Source: Clostridia bacterium (GTDB lineage Bacteria; Bacillota; Clostridia; Lachnospirales; Lachnospiraceae). From it: DNA of 64,000 bases. The position numbers and the translations under genes are program-made. This document shows, in pieces, positions 50,623-60,436 of this stretch. Numbering within the stretch: position 1 is the first letter of the stretch; each line of letters opens with the position of its first letter. Below the pieces are notes generated by a model, which was given only the letters and a program-made list of their open reading frames with translations, did not search any database and was not told where the DNA came from. Location: the NCBI GenBank assembly GCA_910574475.1, contig CAJTAT010000006.1, positions 62,001 to 126,000 on the forward strand, read 5' to 3'.

Positions 50623-51909
50623 ATGGGACACATTGCCAGCAGAGATGCCTACAAGAATCTGGGAGATCGCATTAACTGGTTTACACAAGGCGCGCCTGTA
50701 TCAGATACATTTTATAAGATACTTCAAGTGCTCTATACAGAAAAAGAAGCAAAATGGGTTGCGCTTCTTCCAGTCCGGCCCTTTACAGCAAAGAAGGCGG
50801 CCAGAATCTGGAATACAAGTGAAGCCAAGGCAGAGAAACTTTTAACTCATCTATGTGAGAAAGCCCTGATGGTAGACTCTTATCATAATGGGGTGCGTAA
50901 GTTTGTGATGCCGCCGCCCATGGCAGGCTTTATTGAATTTGCTTTGATGCGAACCAGGGGAGATATCGACCAAAAGCTTTTGAGCGAGCTGTATTATCAA
51001 TATATGAATGTGGAGGAAGACTTTGTCAAAGATTTGTTCTTTGTCACAGAGACAAGGCTTGGGAGAGTCTTTGTTCAGGAACCAGTTCTGACAAACGAAA
51101 ATACTCTTCATATTCTGGATTATGAGAGAGCCAGCCACATTGTGGAGGAGGCAGAGTACATCGGCCTTGGAACCTGCTATTGCCGCCACAAGATGCTTCA
51201 TGCGGGACACCCTTGCGAAATTGATGCGCCTCTGGATGTGTGTCTGACCTTTGGCAATGTGGCACGTTCTCTGGCAGAGCATGGAGAATATGCAAGACTT
51301 ATCGACAAGGCTGAGGCTATGGACGCATTGGAGCGTTCCTACGCTCACAACCTGGTTCAGATCGGGGAAAATGTCAGGGAAGATCCGGCTTTTATATGCA
51401 ATTGTTGTGGCTGTTGTTGCGAAGCTTTACAGGCAGCCCGAAAGTTCAGCCCCATGCAGCCAGTGGCGACTACGAATTACCTCCCTGAAGTGGAAAAGGA
51501 AACTTGCATAGGCTGTGGAAAATGTGCCAAGGCATGCCCGATTCAGGCTATTTCCATAAAAGAAAAAAATGGGAAGAAAAAGGCTTTTATTGACACAGAG
51601 ATTTGCATGGGCTGCGGTGTGTGCGCCAGGAATTGTCCTACAAAAGCTATAGAGCTTAAGCGCCGTCCCATTCAGGTGATTACTCCGGTGAACAGTACCC
51701 ACCGCTTTGTTCTACAGGCTATTGAAAAAGGAACCTTACAAAATCTTATTTTTGACAATCAGGCATTTGCAAATCATCGCGCTATGGCGGCTGTATTTTC
51801 TACTATTTTACAGCTCCCACCGTTGAAACAGGCATTGGCCAGCAAGCAGTTTAAGTCAGTCTACCTAGATAAGCTGCTGTCAAGTCAGATAAATAAAAAG
51901 AATTCGTAA
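50623..51909 (+). CDS. Winged-helix-like/ferredoxin Fe-S protein
   Basis: 428 residues. The N-terminal region resembles a winged helix (TAKKAARIWNTSEAKAEKLL). A cysteine cluster at GLGTCYCRHKMLHAGHPC and a CNCCGCCCEAL motif follow. Then two 4Fe-4S ferredoxin motifs: CIGCGKCAKACPIQAI and CMGCGVCARNCPTKAIELK. No membrane segment. It resembles 4Fe-4S proteins of anaerobes that pass electrons or sense redox; the exact partner is unknown. Standing alone between the sugar operon and a lipoprotein gene. Confidence 0.82.
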   Translation: MGHIASRDAYKNLGDRINWFTQGAPVSDTFYKILQVLYTEKEAKWVALLPVRPFTAKKAARIWNTSEAKAEKLLTHLCEKALMVDSYHNGVRKFVMPPPMAGFIEFALMRTRGDIDQKLLSELYYQYMNVEEDFVKDLFFVTETRLGRVFVQEPVLTNENTLHILDYERASHIVEEAEYIGLGTCYCRHKMLHAGHPCEIDAPLDVCLTFGNVARSLAEHGEYARLIDKAEAMDALERSYAHNLVQIGENVREDPAFICNCCGCCCEALQAARKFSPMQPVATTNYLPEVEKETCIGCGKCAKACPIQAISIKEKNGKKKAFIDTEICMGCGVCARNCPTKAIELKRRPIQVITPVNSTHRFVLQAIEKGTLQNLIFDNQAFANHRAMAAVFSTILQLPPLKQALASKQFKSVYLDKLLSSQINKKNS

Positions 51910-52004
51910 TGTAAAAAACATTCCTCCTGAGAGTATTGGTGTGGAAACGGGACATAATAAAAGTGTTTCCCAAAACATCAGTATTTCATATGGAGGAATT
52001 TTTT

Positions 52005-52667
52005 ATGAAAAGGAAAGCATTACTTTTTATGGCAGCCATAACAATTGTTACAATGTTCGCAGGCTGCAGCAATACAAAAGAGGATAATACGGAACAAAAC
52101 AGCAACACAGGGAATCATACTGAGAGCTCTGCAGAAAGCAAAGATCAAAATAATGTTCAGAATAGCGGTGCAAATGGAAATAATAATACAGAACAAAACG
52201 ATGAGGCAGGTCTTGGCTATAAGATGGGCCTTGGGGTAATCTCACGGATGAAAAGAGCTACAAATGCTGGAGAGACGGATGGATCTGCTGAGGTAGACAC
52301 CGTTATTGCAGCAGTGACAGTGGACGATAACGACAGGATTGTAGGATGTACACTGGATATGATTCAGCATGTGATTCCAGTATCTGGCACAGGAGAGATT
52401 AGCACTCCTGCTCAGACAGAATATCTTACGAAAAAGGAAATCGGAGACGATTATGGCATGAAAAAAGCATCTGAAATCGGAAAAGAATGGTATGAACAGG
52501 CGCAGGCCTTTGAGCAGTACGCCATTGGAAAGACGACAGCAGAAATTAATGGTATTGATACAGATGACCATGGTTATATCCAGGATGAAGAGTTGAATAG
52601 TTCTGTGTCTATATCAATCACTGATTTCCAAGCTGCCATTACAAAGGCAGTAGAGAACGCTTACTAA
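52005..52667 (+). CDS. Lipoprotein of unknown function
   Basis: 220 residues. Signal KRKALLFMAAITIVTMFAGC with the lipid cysteine at about residue 21, then a long Asn/Gln/Glu/Ser linker to about residue 70. The folded part (MGLGVISRMKRATNAGETDG; VIAAVTVDDNDRIVGCTLDM) has the look of an FMN-binding-like domain, but key residues cannot be confirmed. TGGAGGAA precedes the ATG. The next gene, a symporter, is 172 bases on with its own promoter. Confidence 0.75.
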   Translation: MKRKALLFMAAITIVTMFAGCSNTKEDNTEQNSNTGNHTESSAESKDQNNVQNSGANGNNNTEQNDEAGLGYKMGLGVISRMKRATNAGETDGSAEVDTVIAAVTVDDNDRIVGCTLDMIQHVIPVSGTGEISTPAQTEYLTKKEIGDDYGMKKASEIGKEWYEQAQAFEQYAIGKTTAEINGIDTDDHGYIQDEELNSSVSISITDFQAAITKAVENAY

Positions 52668-52741
52668 TGAAATGATAACAGTTCGGACGGTCAAGAAGAC
52701 ACCCCGCCGGAACGATTACACTCTCTCTTTTGAAGTTTTAC

Positions 52742-52770
52742 TTGTGGCATAATATGTTTTCTTATATAAT
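52742..52770 (+). promoter_or_regulatory. Promoter of the symporter gene
   Basis: TTGTGG (52742-52747), 17 bases, TATAAT (52765-52770), about 70 bases before the symporter ATG. The exact -10 box and ideal spacing make this a good candidate. Confidence 0.6.
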
Positions 52771-52839
52771 AAAGACAGTATTAGAAACTTTTACCTATGT
52801 ACAGAGTAAAATAGAAGAAAGGATATAAGGGGGAGAGTT

Positions 52840-54012
52840 ATGCAGAAATTTTTTAAAAGTTTGCCTTTCAAATTATTGGTAGGTGTAGTAGTTGGTATTG
52901 TGTTGGGACTTGTGGCAAATGAAGCATTGATGAATGTGGTAGTCACAATCAAACAGGTATTGGGACAGTTGATTACCTTCTGCGTTCCATTGATCATCAT
53001 TGGCTTTATCGCGCCGTCTATCACGAAGCTGGGACACAATGCATCCAGGATGCTTTGTGTGGCTTTGGTGCTGGCCTATGTATCATCTATCGGAGCAGCG
53101 CTTGCCTCTATGGCAGCAGGATATGGGTTGATTCCTCATCTTTCCATTGTAACTCAGGTGGAAGGGCTGAAAGAATTGCCGGAGGTTCTCTTTGCTTTGG
53201 AGATTCCACCTGTGATGTCAGTTATGAGTGCTTTGGTGTTTTCCCTGCTGGTGGGAATCGCTGTTACCTGGACGAAAGCGAAAAAGTTGGAAGAGATTTT
53301 GGATGAGTTTCAGGCAGTGGTGCTGGCCATTGTAAGCAAAATCATTATTCCCGTCTTGCCATTTTTTATTGCATCCACCTTCTGCGGTCTGGCCTATGAG
53401 GGAAGTATTACAAAGCAGTTCCCGGTATTTCTCAAAGTAATTGTGATTGTTATGGTAGGCCATTATCTGTGGATGCTTCTGCTCTATGCACTGGCAGGAG
53501 CTTATTCAGGGAAAAGTCCTGTTGAAGTTGTGAAACACTACGGACCGGCATATATCACGGCAGTGGGAACTATGTCTTCAGCAGCTACGCTGGCGGTAGC
53601 ATTGCGCTGTGCAAAGAAATCTTCCGTTCTGCGCAATGATATGGTAGACTTTGGAATTCCTCTGTTCGCCAATATTCATCTTTGTGGTTCTGTGTTGACA
53701 GAAGTATTCTTTGTGATGACCGTGTCTCAGATTCTTTATGGCAAGCTACCGTCTCTGGGTACAATGATTTTATTCTGCCTGCTACTCGGTGTATTTGCCA
53801 TCGGGGCTCCAGGTGTGCCTGGTGGAACGGTTATGGCTTCCCTGGGACTGATTACTGGGATTTTGCTGTTTGATGCCACAGGAACTGCCTTAATGCTTAC
53901 TATCTTTGCTTTGCAGGATAGCTTTGGCACAGCTTGCAATGTGACTGGTGATGGAGCTCTGACTTTGATACTGACTGGTTATGCAGAAAAGCATCACATT
54001 AAGGCTGAATAA
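52840..54012 (+). CDS. Dicarboxylate/amino acid:cation symporter (DAACS family)
   Basis: 390 residues with about eight membrane segments and two re-entrant loops, Na+- or H+-driven uptake of glutamate-, serine- or dicarboxylate-type substrates. Seen: LVGVVVGIVLGLVANEALMN, VPLIIIGFIAPSITKLG, VGTMSSAATLAVALRCAKKS (the serine-rich loop), and APGVPGGTVMASLG plus DSFGTACNVTGDGALTLIL. GGGGGAGAG precedes the ATG. A terminator follows at 54027-54061. Confidence 0.93.
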   Translation: MQKFFKSLPFKLLVGVVVGIVLGLVANEALMNVVVTIKQVLGQLITFCVPLIIIGFIAPSITKLGHNASRMLCVALVLAYVSSIGAALASMAAGYGLIPHLSIVTQVEGLKELPEVLFALEIPPVMSVMSALVFSLLVGIAVTWTKAKKLEEILDEFQAVVLAIVSKIIIPVLPFFIASTFCGLAYEGSITKQFPVFLKVIVIVMVGHYLWMLLLYALAGAYSGKSPVEVVKHYGPAYITAVGTMSSAATLAVALRCAKKSSVLRNDMVDFGIPLFANIHLCGSVLTEVFFVMTVSQILYGKLPSLGTMILFCLLLGVFAIGAPGVPGGTVMASLGLITGILLFDATGTALMLTIFALQDSFGTACNVTGDGALTLILTGYAEKHHIKAE

Positions 54013-54026
54013 TTTTGAAAAATGTA

Positions 54027-54061
54027 AGAGGGCTTGTCCATGTGGATGAGCTCTTTTTTTG
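54027..54061 (+). terminator. Rho-independent terminator after the symporter gene
   Basis: AGAGGGCTTGTCCA (54027-54040) pairs with TGGATGAGCTCT (54043-54054) with mismatches, followed by a run of Ts. Confidence 0.75.
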
Positions 54062-54080
54062 TGTAAGAAGATTAAATCAA

Positions 54081-54106
54081 AACTTTTTCTATGAGTCTTA
54101 CGTCTA
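54081..54106 (+). promoter_or_regulatory. ECF-type promoter of the sigma factor gene
   Basis: AAAAC ending at 54083 and CGTCTA (54101-54106) have 17 bases between AAC and CGTC, the arrangement used by ECF sigma factors. It lies 28 bases before the sigma gene, so the sigma factor probably drives its own operon. Confidence 0.55.
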
Positions 54107-54133
54107 ATAAGTACAGAGAGGAGGAACAACTTG

Positions 54134-54628
54134 ATGAATGTTGAAACATTACAAAAGAAAGTAGAGGAACAGATTCTTGATTCCTATGAGGACATGTACC
54201 GCCTTGCCTACACTTATGTAAGAAATGAAGAAGATGCATTGGATATTGTACAGGAGAGTGTGTACAAGGCGATTAAAAATTCTGATCGTGTCAGACAAGA
54301 AGCTTTTATTAAAACATGGATTTGGAGAATCGTTGTCAATACGGCAGTCGATTTTATACGCAAAAACCGGAAGGAGTTTGCAGTAGATGAAGTCTATGAG
54401 ACAGGGAAGGAAGATACATATAAAGATTTTGATACCATACAGGCATTGAATGTGTTGGATGAAAAAGAAAGAGCTGTCATAGTTCTCCGTTTTTTTGAAG
54501 ATCAGAAGTTGAAGGATATCGCTGGAATTTTAAATGAGAATACGAATACAGTCAAGACCATCCTTTATCGGGGGTTAAAGAAATTAAAGATAGAGTTGAC
54601 GGAAGGAGAGCCAGGATATGAAGGATAA
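54134..54628 (+). CDS. ECF sigma factor (SigV-like)
   Basis: 164 residues. Region 2: YEDMYRLAYTYVRNEEDALD then IVQESVYKAIKN; region 4: DEKERAVIVLRFFEDQKLKD and NENTNTVKTILYRGLKKLK. ATG at 54134 follows GAGGAGGAAC; a TTG one codon earlier is equally in frame. The next gene, an RsiV-type anti-sigma factor, overlaps by 11 bases. In Bacillus the SigV/RsiV pair reacts to lysozyme; a cell-envelope stress role is inferred here. Confidence 0.93.
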   Translation: MNVETLQKKVEEQILDSYEDMYRLAYTYVRNEEDALDIVQESVYKAIKNSDRVRQEAFIKTWIWRIVVNTAVDFIRKNRKEFAVDEVYETGKEDTYKDFDTIQALNVLDEKERAVIVLRFFEDQKLKDIAGILNENTNTVKTILYRGLKKLKIELTEGEPGYEG

Positions 54629-55538
54629 TAGATTAGAAGATATGAAGGTTGATTATAAAACGATTAAAATTCCAGAAGAGCTTCGCCAGAGAGTAGATAT
54701 GGGGATCGAGCAGGCAAAGAAAGAGAAAGAGGAGGAGAAAGGTATGAGACAAAAATCGAAGGTACTAGTTTTTACTAAAAGAGCAGCAGGAGGAGTTGTA
54801 GCAGCACTTTTGGCCATCACCATAATGGCGAATTCTGGGGCGTCTATCGCACACGCTATGGAACAGATTCCCGTTATTGGGGCTATTGCCAAAATTGTCA
54901 CTTTCCGGGAGTATGAAAATTCAGTGAATGATATGGAGGCAAAGATCAAGATCCCGGAAGTCAGCATAGAGAACGAGGATGGTACGGTGAATCAGGAGAA
55001 TACAGAGAAGATCAATAAGAGTATCCAGGAGTATACAGACGAGATCATCGCCCGTTTTGAAGCAGATGTAAAGGCTTCCGGGGGAGAAGGGTATCAGGAA
55101 GTAGATCTGGACTATTCTGTGATCACAGACAATGACAGACTGTTTTCCATTCGATTTGATGAGCTGCTGGTTATGGCCAGTGGTACACAGAATGTAAAAA
55201 TTTACCACATTGACAAGAAGACAGGTGAAATGATTAACTTAAAAGGCATTTTTAAAGAAAATACCGACTTTATTAACGTCATATCGGATAATATCAAAGA
55301 ACAGATGAAAGAGCAAATGGCTGCTGATGAGATGGTTATGTACTGGCTTGACAGTGAGACCCCAGAATGGAATTTTAAGTCTATTACAGAGGATCGTACC
55401 TTCTATATTAATGAAGCTGGGAAATTGGTCATCGTCTTTGACGAGTATGAAGTGGCGCCGGGATATATGGGAAGCGTAGAGTTTGAGATCCCTACCGAAA
55501 TAGTAAAGGATCTGGTACAGGAGGGATTTTTGCAGTAG
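54618..55538 (+). CDS. RsiV-type anti-sigma factor (DUF3298)
   Basis: 306 residues. A cytoplasmic N-terminal segment (to about residue 50) should hold the sigma factor. A single membrane helix (AAGGVVAALLAITIMANSGA, about 54-75) follows, then an extracellular part with HAMEQIPVIGAIAKIVTFRE and the C-terminal DUF3298 domain (LKGIFKENTDFINVISDNIK; GKLVIVFDEYEVAPGYMG). Known homologues are cut on binding lysozyme, freeing the sigma factor. Translationally coupled to the sigma gene. Confidence 0.92.
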   Translation: MKDNRLEDMKVDYKTIKIPEELRQRVDMGIEQAKKEKEEEKGMRQKSKVLVFTKRAAGGVVAALLAITIMANSGASIAHAMEQIPVIGAIAKIVTFREYENSVNDMEAKIKIPEVSIENEDGTVNQENTEKINKSIQEYTDEIIARFEADVKASGGEGYQEVDLDYSVITDNDRLFSIRFDELLVMASGTQNVKIYHIDKKTGEMINLKGIFKENTDFINVISDNIKEQMKEQMAADEMVMYWLDSETPEWNFKSITEDRTFYINEAGKLVIVFDEYEVAPGYMGSVEFEIPTEIVKDLVQEGFLQ

Positions 55539-55568
55539 TCAGGTAAAGTATATCAGGGAGAGAGCAGC

Positions 55569-56093
55569 TCAGGAGAAAGATTTCCGTCTTTTCTTGCGGC
55601 GCCTCTCCCTGAATACGGTGATACGCCCAATAAAACAGACAATACGTACCAGGATAACTCCAAAAAAAATGCCGATACTATCTATCATTACATCACGCTT
55701 GGACGGACCGCGTCCTGCCACAAAAGATTGGTGATATTCGTCCAGGCAGGCACAGGCCACACAGAAGCCTCCTGCCAGCAGCATCAGGGCAATTCCCCGA
55801 AGCCGGTATACATAGAGAGGGAAGGAGACACAGATTGCCAAAAGAAAATACTCTGTCACATGGGCTAATTTCCGCACATAAGGATGAAACATTTCCGTGT
55901 AGGCGTCGATCTCACTTTCACTCCAGTCTGTCTCAAAGGATTCATTGGTTATGACCATTAATTTGTGAGTCATCCGATAGCTTAGATTTCCAGATACATT
56001 GCCAGGCTGGGCGGAGAGCTGGAAAATCACATATAACATAAAAATAGCTGGTAAAAAAGAAAATGGCTTTAAAATGATTTTTATATAATGCAT
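55569..56093 (-). CDS. VanZ-like membrane protein
   Basis: 174 residues with about four membrane segments. The VanZ core is present: FHPYVRKLAHVTEYFLLAIC and DEYHQSFVAGRGPSKRDVMI then DSIGIFFGV. VanZ-type proteins affect teicoplanin-class glycopeptide resistance in some species, but most are uncharacterised. A basic tail (RERRRKKRRK) ends it. Encoded opposite to the sigma factor operon, converging on it 30 bases away. Confidence 0.88.
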   Translation of the reverse strand: MHYIKIILKPFSFLPAIFMLYVIFQLSAQPGNVSGNLSYRMTHKLMVITNESFETDWSESEIDAYTEMFHPYVRKLAHVTEYFLLAICVSFPLYVYRLRGIALMLLAGGFCVACACLDEYHQSFVAGRGPSKRDVMIDSIGIFFGVILVRIVCFIGRITVFRERRRKKRRKSFS

Positions 56094-56300
56094 TGGCTAT
56101 TCATCTTTCCTGTTATAAAAATGTATTTGAGAGAAAGCATAGCACAAAAAAAAGAAAAATGCCAGGAAAACTTTCAGGGGATGTGATCTTGCGCCCATAC
56201 TCAAAGCATGCTATATTTAGTTAGGACATAAAAATTCCAGCAATTTTGAATATCAAAAGACTTAAGATTCAGGAAGGAAAGTCTAAGGAGGAAGAAGATT

Positions 56301-57317
56301 ATGGCGATTTTGGTAACGGGCGGTGCAGGATTTATTGGAAGTCATACCTGTGTGGAGCTTTTGGAGGCAGGCTATGATGTGGTAGTAGTGGATAATCTGT
56401 ATAATGCCAGCAAAAAATCCATAGAGCGGATTGAACAGATTACTGGAAAGAAAGTTACTTTTTATGAAGCAGATATTTTGGACAGAGAAGCTTTGACAAA
56501 GATTTTTGATAAAGAAAAGATTGATTCTGTCATTCATTTTGCAGGTCTGAAGGCAGTGGGCGAATCAGTGGCCAAACCTATCGAGTATTATTACAACAAT
56601 ATTACAGGAACCCTGGTTCTTTGTGATGTGATGCGCAAACATCAGGTAAAAGATATTGTATTTAGCTCCTCCGCTACGGTATACGGAGATCCAGCCTTTA
56701 TTCCCATTACAGAGGAGTGCCCCAAAGGAAAAATCACCAACCCGTATGGTCAGACAAAGGGAATGTTGGAGCAGGTTCTGGAAGATATCCATGTATCTGA
56801 TCCAGAGTGGAATGTGATTTTGCTGAGATACTTTAATCCCATTGGAGCCCATAAGAGCGGTTTGATTGGAGAAGATCCGAAAGGAATTCCCAACAATCTC
56901 GTACCCTACGTGGCACAGGTGGCCATCGGTAAGCTGGAATGTCTGGGAGTCTTTGGGGATGATTATGACACGCCAGATGGAACAGGCGTGCGCGACTATA
57001 TTCATGTAGTTGATTTGGCAAAGGGACATGTGGCGGCCATTAAAAAGCTGGAGGAGAAAAAGGGAGTGTCCATCTACAACTTGGGCACAGGAAAAGGCTA
57101 CAGTGTATTAGATGTAGTTCACGCTTTTGAAAAAGCTTGTGGCAAGTCTATCCCTTATGCCATGAAACCCCGCCGTCCTGGAGACATTGCCACCTGCTAT
57201 GCAGATCCTTCCAAGGCTAAGGCTGAGCTAGGCTGGGAGGCTATGTATGGAATCGAGGAAATGTGTGCGGATTCCTGGAAATGGCAGACGATGAACCCCA
57301 ATGGATATGAGGAATAA
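56301..57317 (+). CDS. galE: UDP-glucose 4-epimerase GalE
   Basis: 338 residues, interconverts UDP-glucose and UDP-galactose. NAD-binding [20 protein letters not shown] at the start, [16 protein letters not shown], active-site [10 protein letters not shown] and YGQTK (YxxxK near residue 149-153), and [22 protein letters not shown] lies upstream. It supplies UDP-galactose for surface glycans or takes part in galactose use. Standalone gene. Confidence 0.97.
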   Translation: MAILVTGGAGFIGSHTCVELLEAGYDVVVVDNLYNASKKSIERIEQITGKKVTFYEADILDREALTKIFDKEKIDSVIHFAGLKAVGESVAKPIEYYYNNITGTLVLCDVMRKHQVKDIVFSSSATVYGDPAFIPITEECPKGKITNPYGQTKGMLEQVLEDIHVSDPEWNVILLRYFNPIGAHKSGLIGEDPKGIPNNLVPYVAQVAIGKLECLGVFGDDYDTPDGTGVRDYIHVVDLAKGHVAAIKKLEEKKGVSIYNLGTGKGYSVLDVVHAFEKACGKSIPYAMKPRRPGDIATCYADPSKAKAELGWEAMYGIEEMCADSWKWQTMNPNGYEE

Positions 57318-57356
57318 ATTTTACAGGTACAGTGCTTAGAGAGGAATCCAGGCAGA

Positions 57357-58883
57357 ATGAAAGAAAGGTTACGTGCTCAGGCGCAGGAATTTGCGCCTGA
57401 GGCGGTTACACTCGTTGTTTTGGTTGCACTCATTTGGATCTTTATGGCAAAAGGGATTCTAAATGACAGAGATCTGATTCAGCCAATTATGTGGCATGTG
57501 ATGATAGCCATGGGTATCGGAACCCTGATTCTAGCTTTTTGTAAGCAATTGAATTACAAAAGGCTGATTTTTGTGATCCTTTTAGCAGGACTTATGATGC
57601 GGATTGGTTTTGTGCTCTACAAACCCACCTATACAGCCTATCACGATCTGGGTGAGATTACCACAGTAGATAGTTATGGACATGCCGCGTATGTATTGAA
57701 GATTTTTGAGACAGGATCCTTACCCACAATCAATACTGGACTATACTACCATCCGCCATTCTTCTATATTTTAGCAGCCTGGGTTATGAAGCTGACAGGC
57801 TGGGTGCTTCACATTACAGATGAGGTTTACTTATTTGAGAGTACCAAGATTGTCTCCTGCGCAGCTTCCTGCTTTACCTTGTTTACCTCTCATAAGATTT
57901 TGAAGGAGCTGGAACTGGGAAAGACAGCTACAGCCATAGCATTATCTATTTGCTCGTTTTTGCCTATTCATTATATGCTGGGCGGCTGGATCAACAATGA
58001 TGCTTTGGTAACATTTCTCATGACATGGATTATTTTATACACCATTCGCTGGTATAAAAATCCTACCTATTTCAATATTATTATGCTTGCCTTTGGATTT
58101 GGCTTTGGAATTTTCACGAAGATTTCCTGCGCTCTTTTTGCTTTTTATACAGGCGCGTTTATGCTTGTGAGATTTTGGCGGGGGATCAAGGAGAAGAACT
58201 GGAAAGGTCTGGTGTGCCAGTTCGTAGTGTTTGCCTGCATTGCCATGCCCATTGGACTGTACTATCCCATTCGAAATTATCTCATGTTTGGACAGGGGCT
58301 GAATTACGTTCTCGTTCCAGGAGAAAATGTATATTGTGGCGATCACGGATTTGTGGAGCGCTTTTTGCTTTTTCCTATATCCAGATTATTGTCTCCTGTC
58401 TACTTAAATCCATTTGAGGAATATAATCTGAATTTCTATCTGGTGAAGTCTGCAGTGGTGGGAGAATTTGAATATCACCATGTGGAAGAGTGGCCCGCAG
58501 CAGTGCTGATTGTCTGTAATTTTATTTTAGTAGTCCAGACATTGTTTTCTGCTATTTGTGTATGGATCCAGAAATGGAAGGAGAGAGCTGTAAAGTTTTC
58601 ATGGAAAGAAGAGATGCTCCTCTGGGGATTTCCCGGACTGTGGCTCTGGATCTACCTGAATCACGTCCTGCTGAATATCCAGCTTCCCTATGGCTGTACC
58701 ATGGACTTTCGCTATATTGTTCCCACAGCTCTGCTGGGAGCGGTTTATCTGGGTATTTATATGGAAAAATGTCTGAAGAGCGGCAGATTATTTCAGCGAA
58801 TCTTTGCGGGGATCTGTATAGGATCCATTCTATGTCTGACAGGTGCAGGCATGTATTTATTTTCTAATATGTTTAAATTTTAA
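57357..58883 (+). CDS. Polytopic membrane glycosyltransferase (GT39/ArnT-like)
   Basis: 508 residues with about eleven membrane segments. An extracytoplasmic loop after the first helices carries YKPTYTAYHDLGEITTVDSY, resembling the acidic catalytic loop of GT-C lipid-linked glycosyltransferases, then HPPFFYILAAWVMKLTG, typical of this class. It would transfer sugar from a polyprenyl-phosphate donor outside the membrane. Following galE by 39 bases, it may be co-transcribed. Acceptor unknown. Confidence 0.8.
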   Translation: MKERLRAQAQEFAPEAVTLVVLVALIWIFMAKGILNDRDLIQPIMWHVMIAMGIGTLILAFCKQLNYKRLIFVILLAGLMMRIGFVLYKPTYTAYHDLGEITTVDSYGHAAYVLKIFETGSLPTINTGLYYHPPFFYILAAWVMKLTGWVLHITDEVYLFESTKIVSCAASCFTLFTSHKILKELELGKTATAIALSICSFLPIHYMLGGWINNDALVTFLMTWIILYTIRWYKNPTYFNIIMLAFGFGFGIFTKISCALFAFYTGAFMLVRFWRGIKEKNWKGLVCQFVVFACIAMPIGLYYPIRNYLMFGQGLNYVLVPGENVYCGDHGFVERFLLFPISRLLSPVYLNPFEEYNLNFYLVKSAVVGEFEYHHVEEWPAAVLIVCNFILVVQTLFSAICVWIQKWKERAVKFSWKEEMLLWGFPGLWLWIYLNHVLLNIQLPYGCTMDFRYIVPTALLGAVYLGIYMEKCLKSGRLFQRIFAGICIGSILCLTGAGMYLFSNMFKF

Positions 58884-58917
58884 CGAAGCGTTTAACGTGT
58901 AGTGGGGGAGATACGAG

Positions 58918-60372
58918 ATGAAAAAAGGTTTTGACAACGATAAATATCTGGAGATGCAGTCTGAGCATATTCGGGAGCGAATTCGCCAGTTCGACAATAA
59001 GCTATATCTGGAGTTTGGTGGAAAATTGTATGATGATTATCATGCATCCCGGGTGCTGCCGGGATTTGAGCCGGACAGTAAGCTGCGCATGTTGATGCAG
59101 CTTGCAGATCAGGTGGAGATTGTGATCGTCATCAGTGCGGAAGATATAGAGAAAAATAAAGTCAGAGGCGATTTGGGAATTACTTATGATTCTGATTTGT
59201 TGCGCTTGAAAGATATTTTTGAGTCAAAAAACCTCTATGTAGGCAGTGTTTGCATCACCCATTATGCCGGGCAGTACAGCGCCCAGATGTTTCAGAGCCG
59301 CCTGGAGAAGATGGGAGTCCGGGTGTACCGTCACTATATGATACCAGGATATCCCAACAATATACCTGTGATTGTAAGTGAGGATGGCTATGGTCACAAC
59401 GAATATATCGAGACAACGAAGCCTTTGGTGGTAGTGACTGCTCCCGGTCCGGGAAGCGGAAAGATGGCAACTTGTCTTTCTCAGCTCTATCATGAGCATA
59501 AACGGGGAATTCATGCAGGCTATGCCAAGTTTGAGACCTTCCCTATCTGGAACCTGCCTCTGAGCCACCCGGTAAATCTAGCTTATGAAGCGGCTACTGC
59601 CGATCTGAATGATGTGAATATGATTGACCCCTTTCACCTGGAGGCATACGGGGAGACAACGGTGAACTACAACCGGGATGTGGAGATTTTCCCTGTGCTG
59701 CGGGCAATTTTTGAGAAAATCTATGGGGAGTGTACGTATCAGTCGCCCACAGATATGGGTGTCAATATGGCCGGAAACTGTATCATGGACGACGAAGTCT
59801 GCAGGGAGGCATCCAGCCAGGAGATTATCCGCAGATACTATCACACACTTGTAAATATTGTCAGGGGAAAAGCTGTAGAGGAAGAGGCTTTTAAGATTGA
59901 GCTGTTGATGAACAAAGTGGGAGTGACGACGCAAGATCGGAAGGCAGTACCTGCCGCAAAGAAGCGTGCCCAGGAGACGGGGCATACGGCGGCGGCTATG
60001 GAACTTCCAGACGGGCGCGTCATTACTGGAAAGACCAGCGATTTGATGGGAGCCTGCTCTGCATTGCTGATTAATGCCCTGAAGGAACTGGCAGGCATTG
60101 ACCATGACATGCTGTTGATTACGCCTAATGTTATTATGCCTATTCAGAAGCTGAAGGTGGATTACCTGGGAAGCCGCAATCCGCGTCTTCATATGGAGGA
60201 AGTTTTGATTGCCCTCTCCGCAAGCTCTGAGAGCAATGATTTGGCGGATTTGGCCCTTCGCCAGTTACCTCATTTGCGGGGAAGTCAGGTACACACCTCG
60301 CGGATGTTGAGCGCGGCTGACGAGAAGACATTTCAGAGATTGGGAATTATGCTTACATCAGAGCCCAGATAA
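58918..60372 (+). CDS. DUF1846-family protein
   Basis: 484 residues, matching the conserved Firmicutes DUF1846 family by MKKGFDNDKYLEMQSEHIRE, YLEFGGKLYDDYHASRVLPG, and PLVVVTAPGPGSGKMATCLS (a P-loop-like segment near residue 175-195) followed by KRGIHAGYAKFETFPIWNLP. Function not established; the family is cytoplasmic and soluble. GTGGGGGAGA precedes the ATG. Nothing is truncated. Confidence 0.9.
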   Translation: MKKGFDNDKYLEMQSEHIRERIRQFDNKLYLEFGGKLYDDYHASRVLPGFEPDSKLRMLMQLADQVEIVIVISAEDIEKNKVRGDLGITYDSDLLRLKDIFESKNLYVGSVCITHYAGQYSAQMFQSRLEKMGVRVYRHYMIPGYPNNIPVIVSEDGYGHNEYIETTKPLVVVTAPGPGSGKMATCLSQLYHEHKRGIHAGYAKFETFPIWNLPLSHPVNLAYEAATADLNDVNMIDPFHLEAYGETTVNYNRDVEIFPVLRAIFEKIYGECTYQSPTDMGVNMAGNCIMDDEVCREASSQEIIRRYYHTLVNIVRGKAVEEEAFKIELLMNKVGVTTQDRKAVPAAKKRAQETGHTAAAMELPDGRVITGKTSDLMGACSALLINALKELAGIDHDMLLITPNVIMPIQKLKVDYLGSRNPRLHMEEVLIALSASSESNDLADLALRQLPHLRGSQVHTSRMLSAADEKTFQRLGIMLTSEPR

Positions 60373-60436
60373 GAGGAAACCATGGGAGCTGTCACTTTTT
60401 ACGATTAAAAATTTTTAGTACAACGGCCCCATTACT

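Noticed and set aside
52681-52713. Possible terminator after the lipoprotein gene
   Set aside because: The stem GTTCGGACGG/CCGCCGGAAC has mismatches and no T-run follows.
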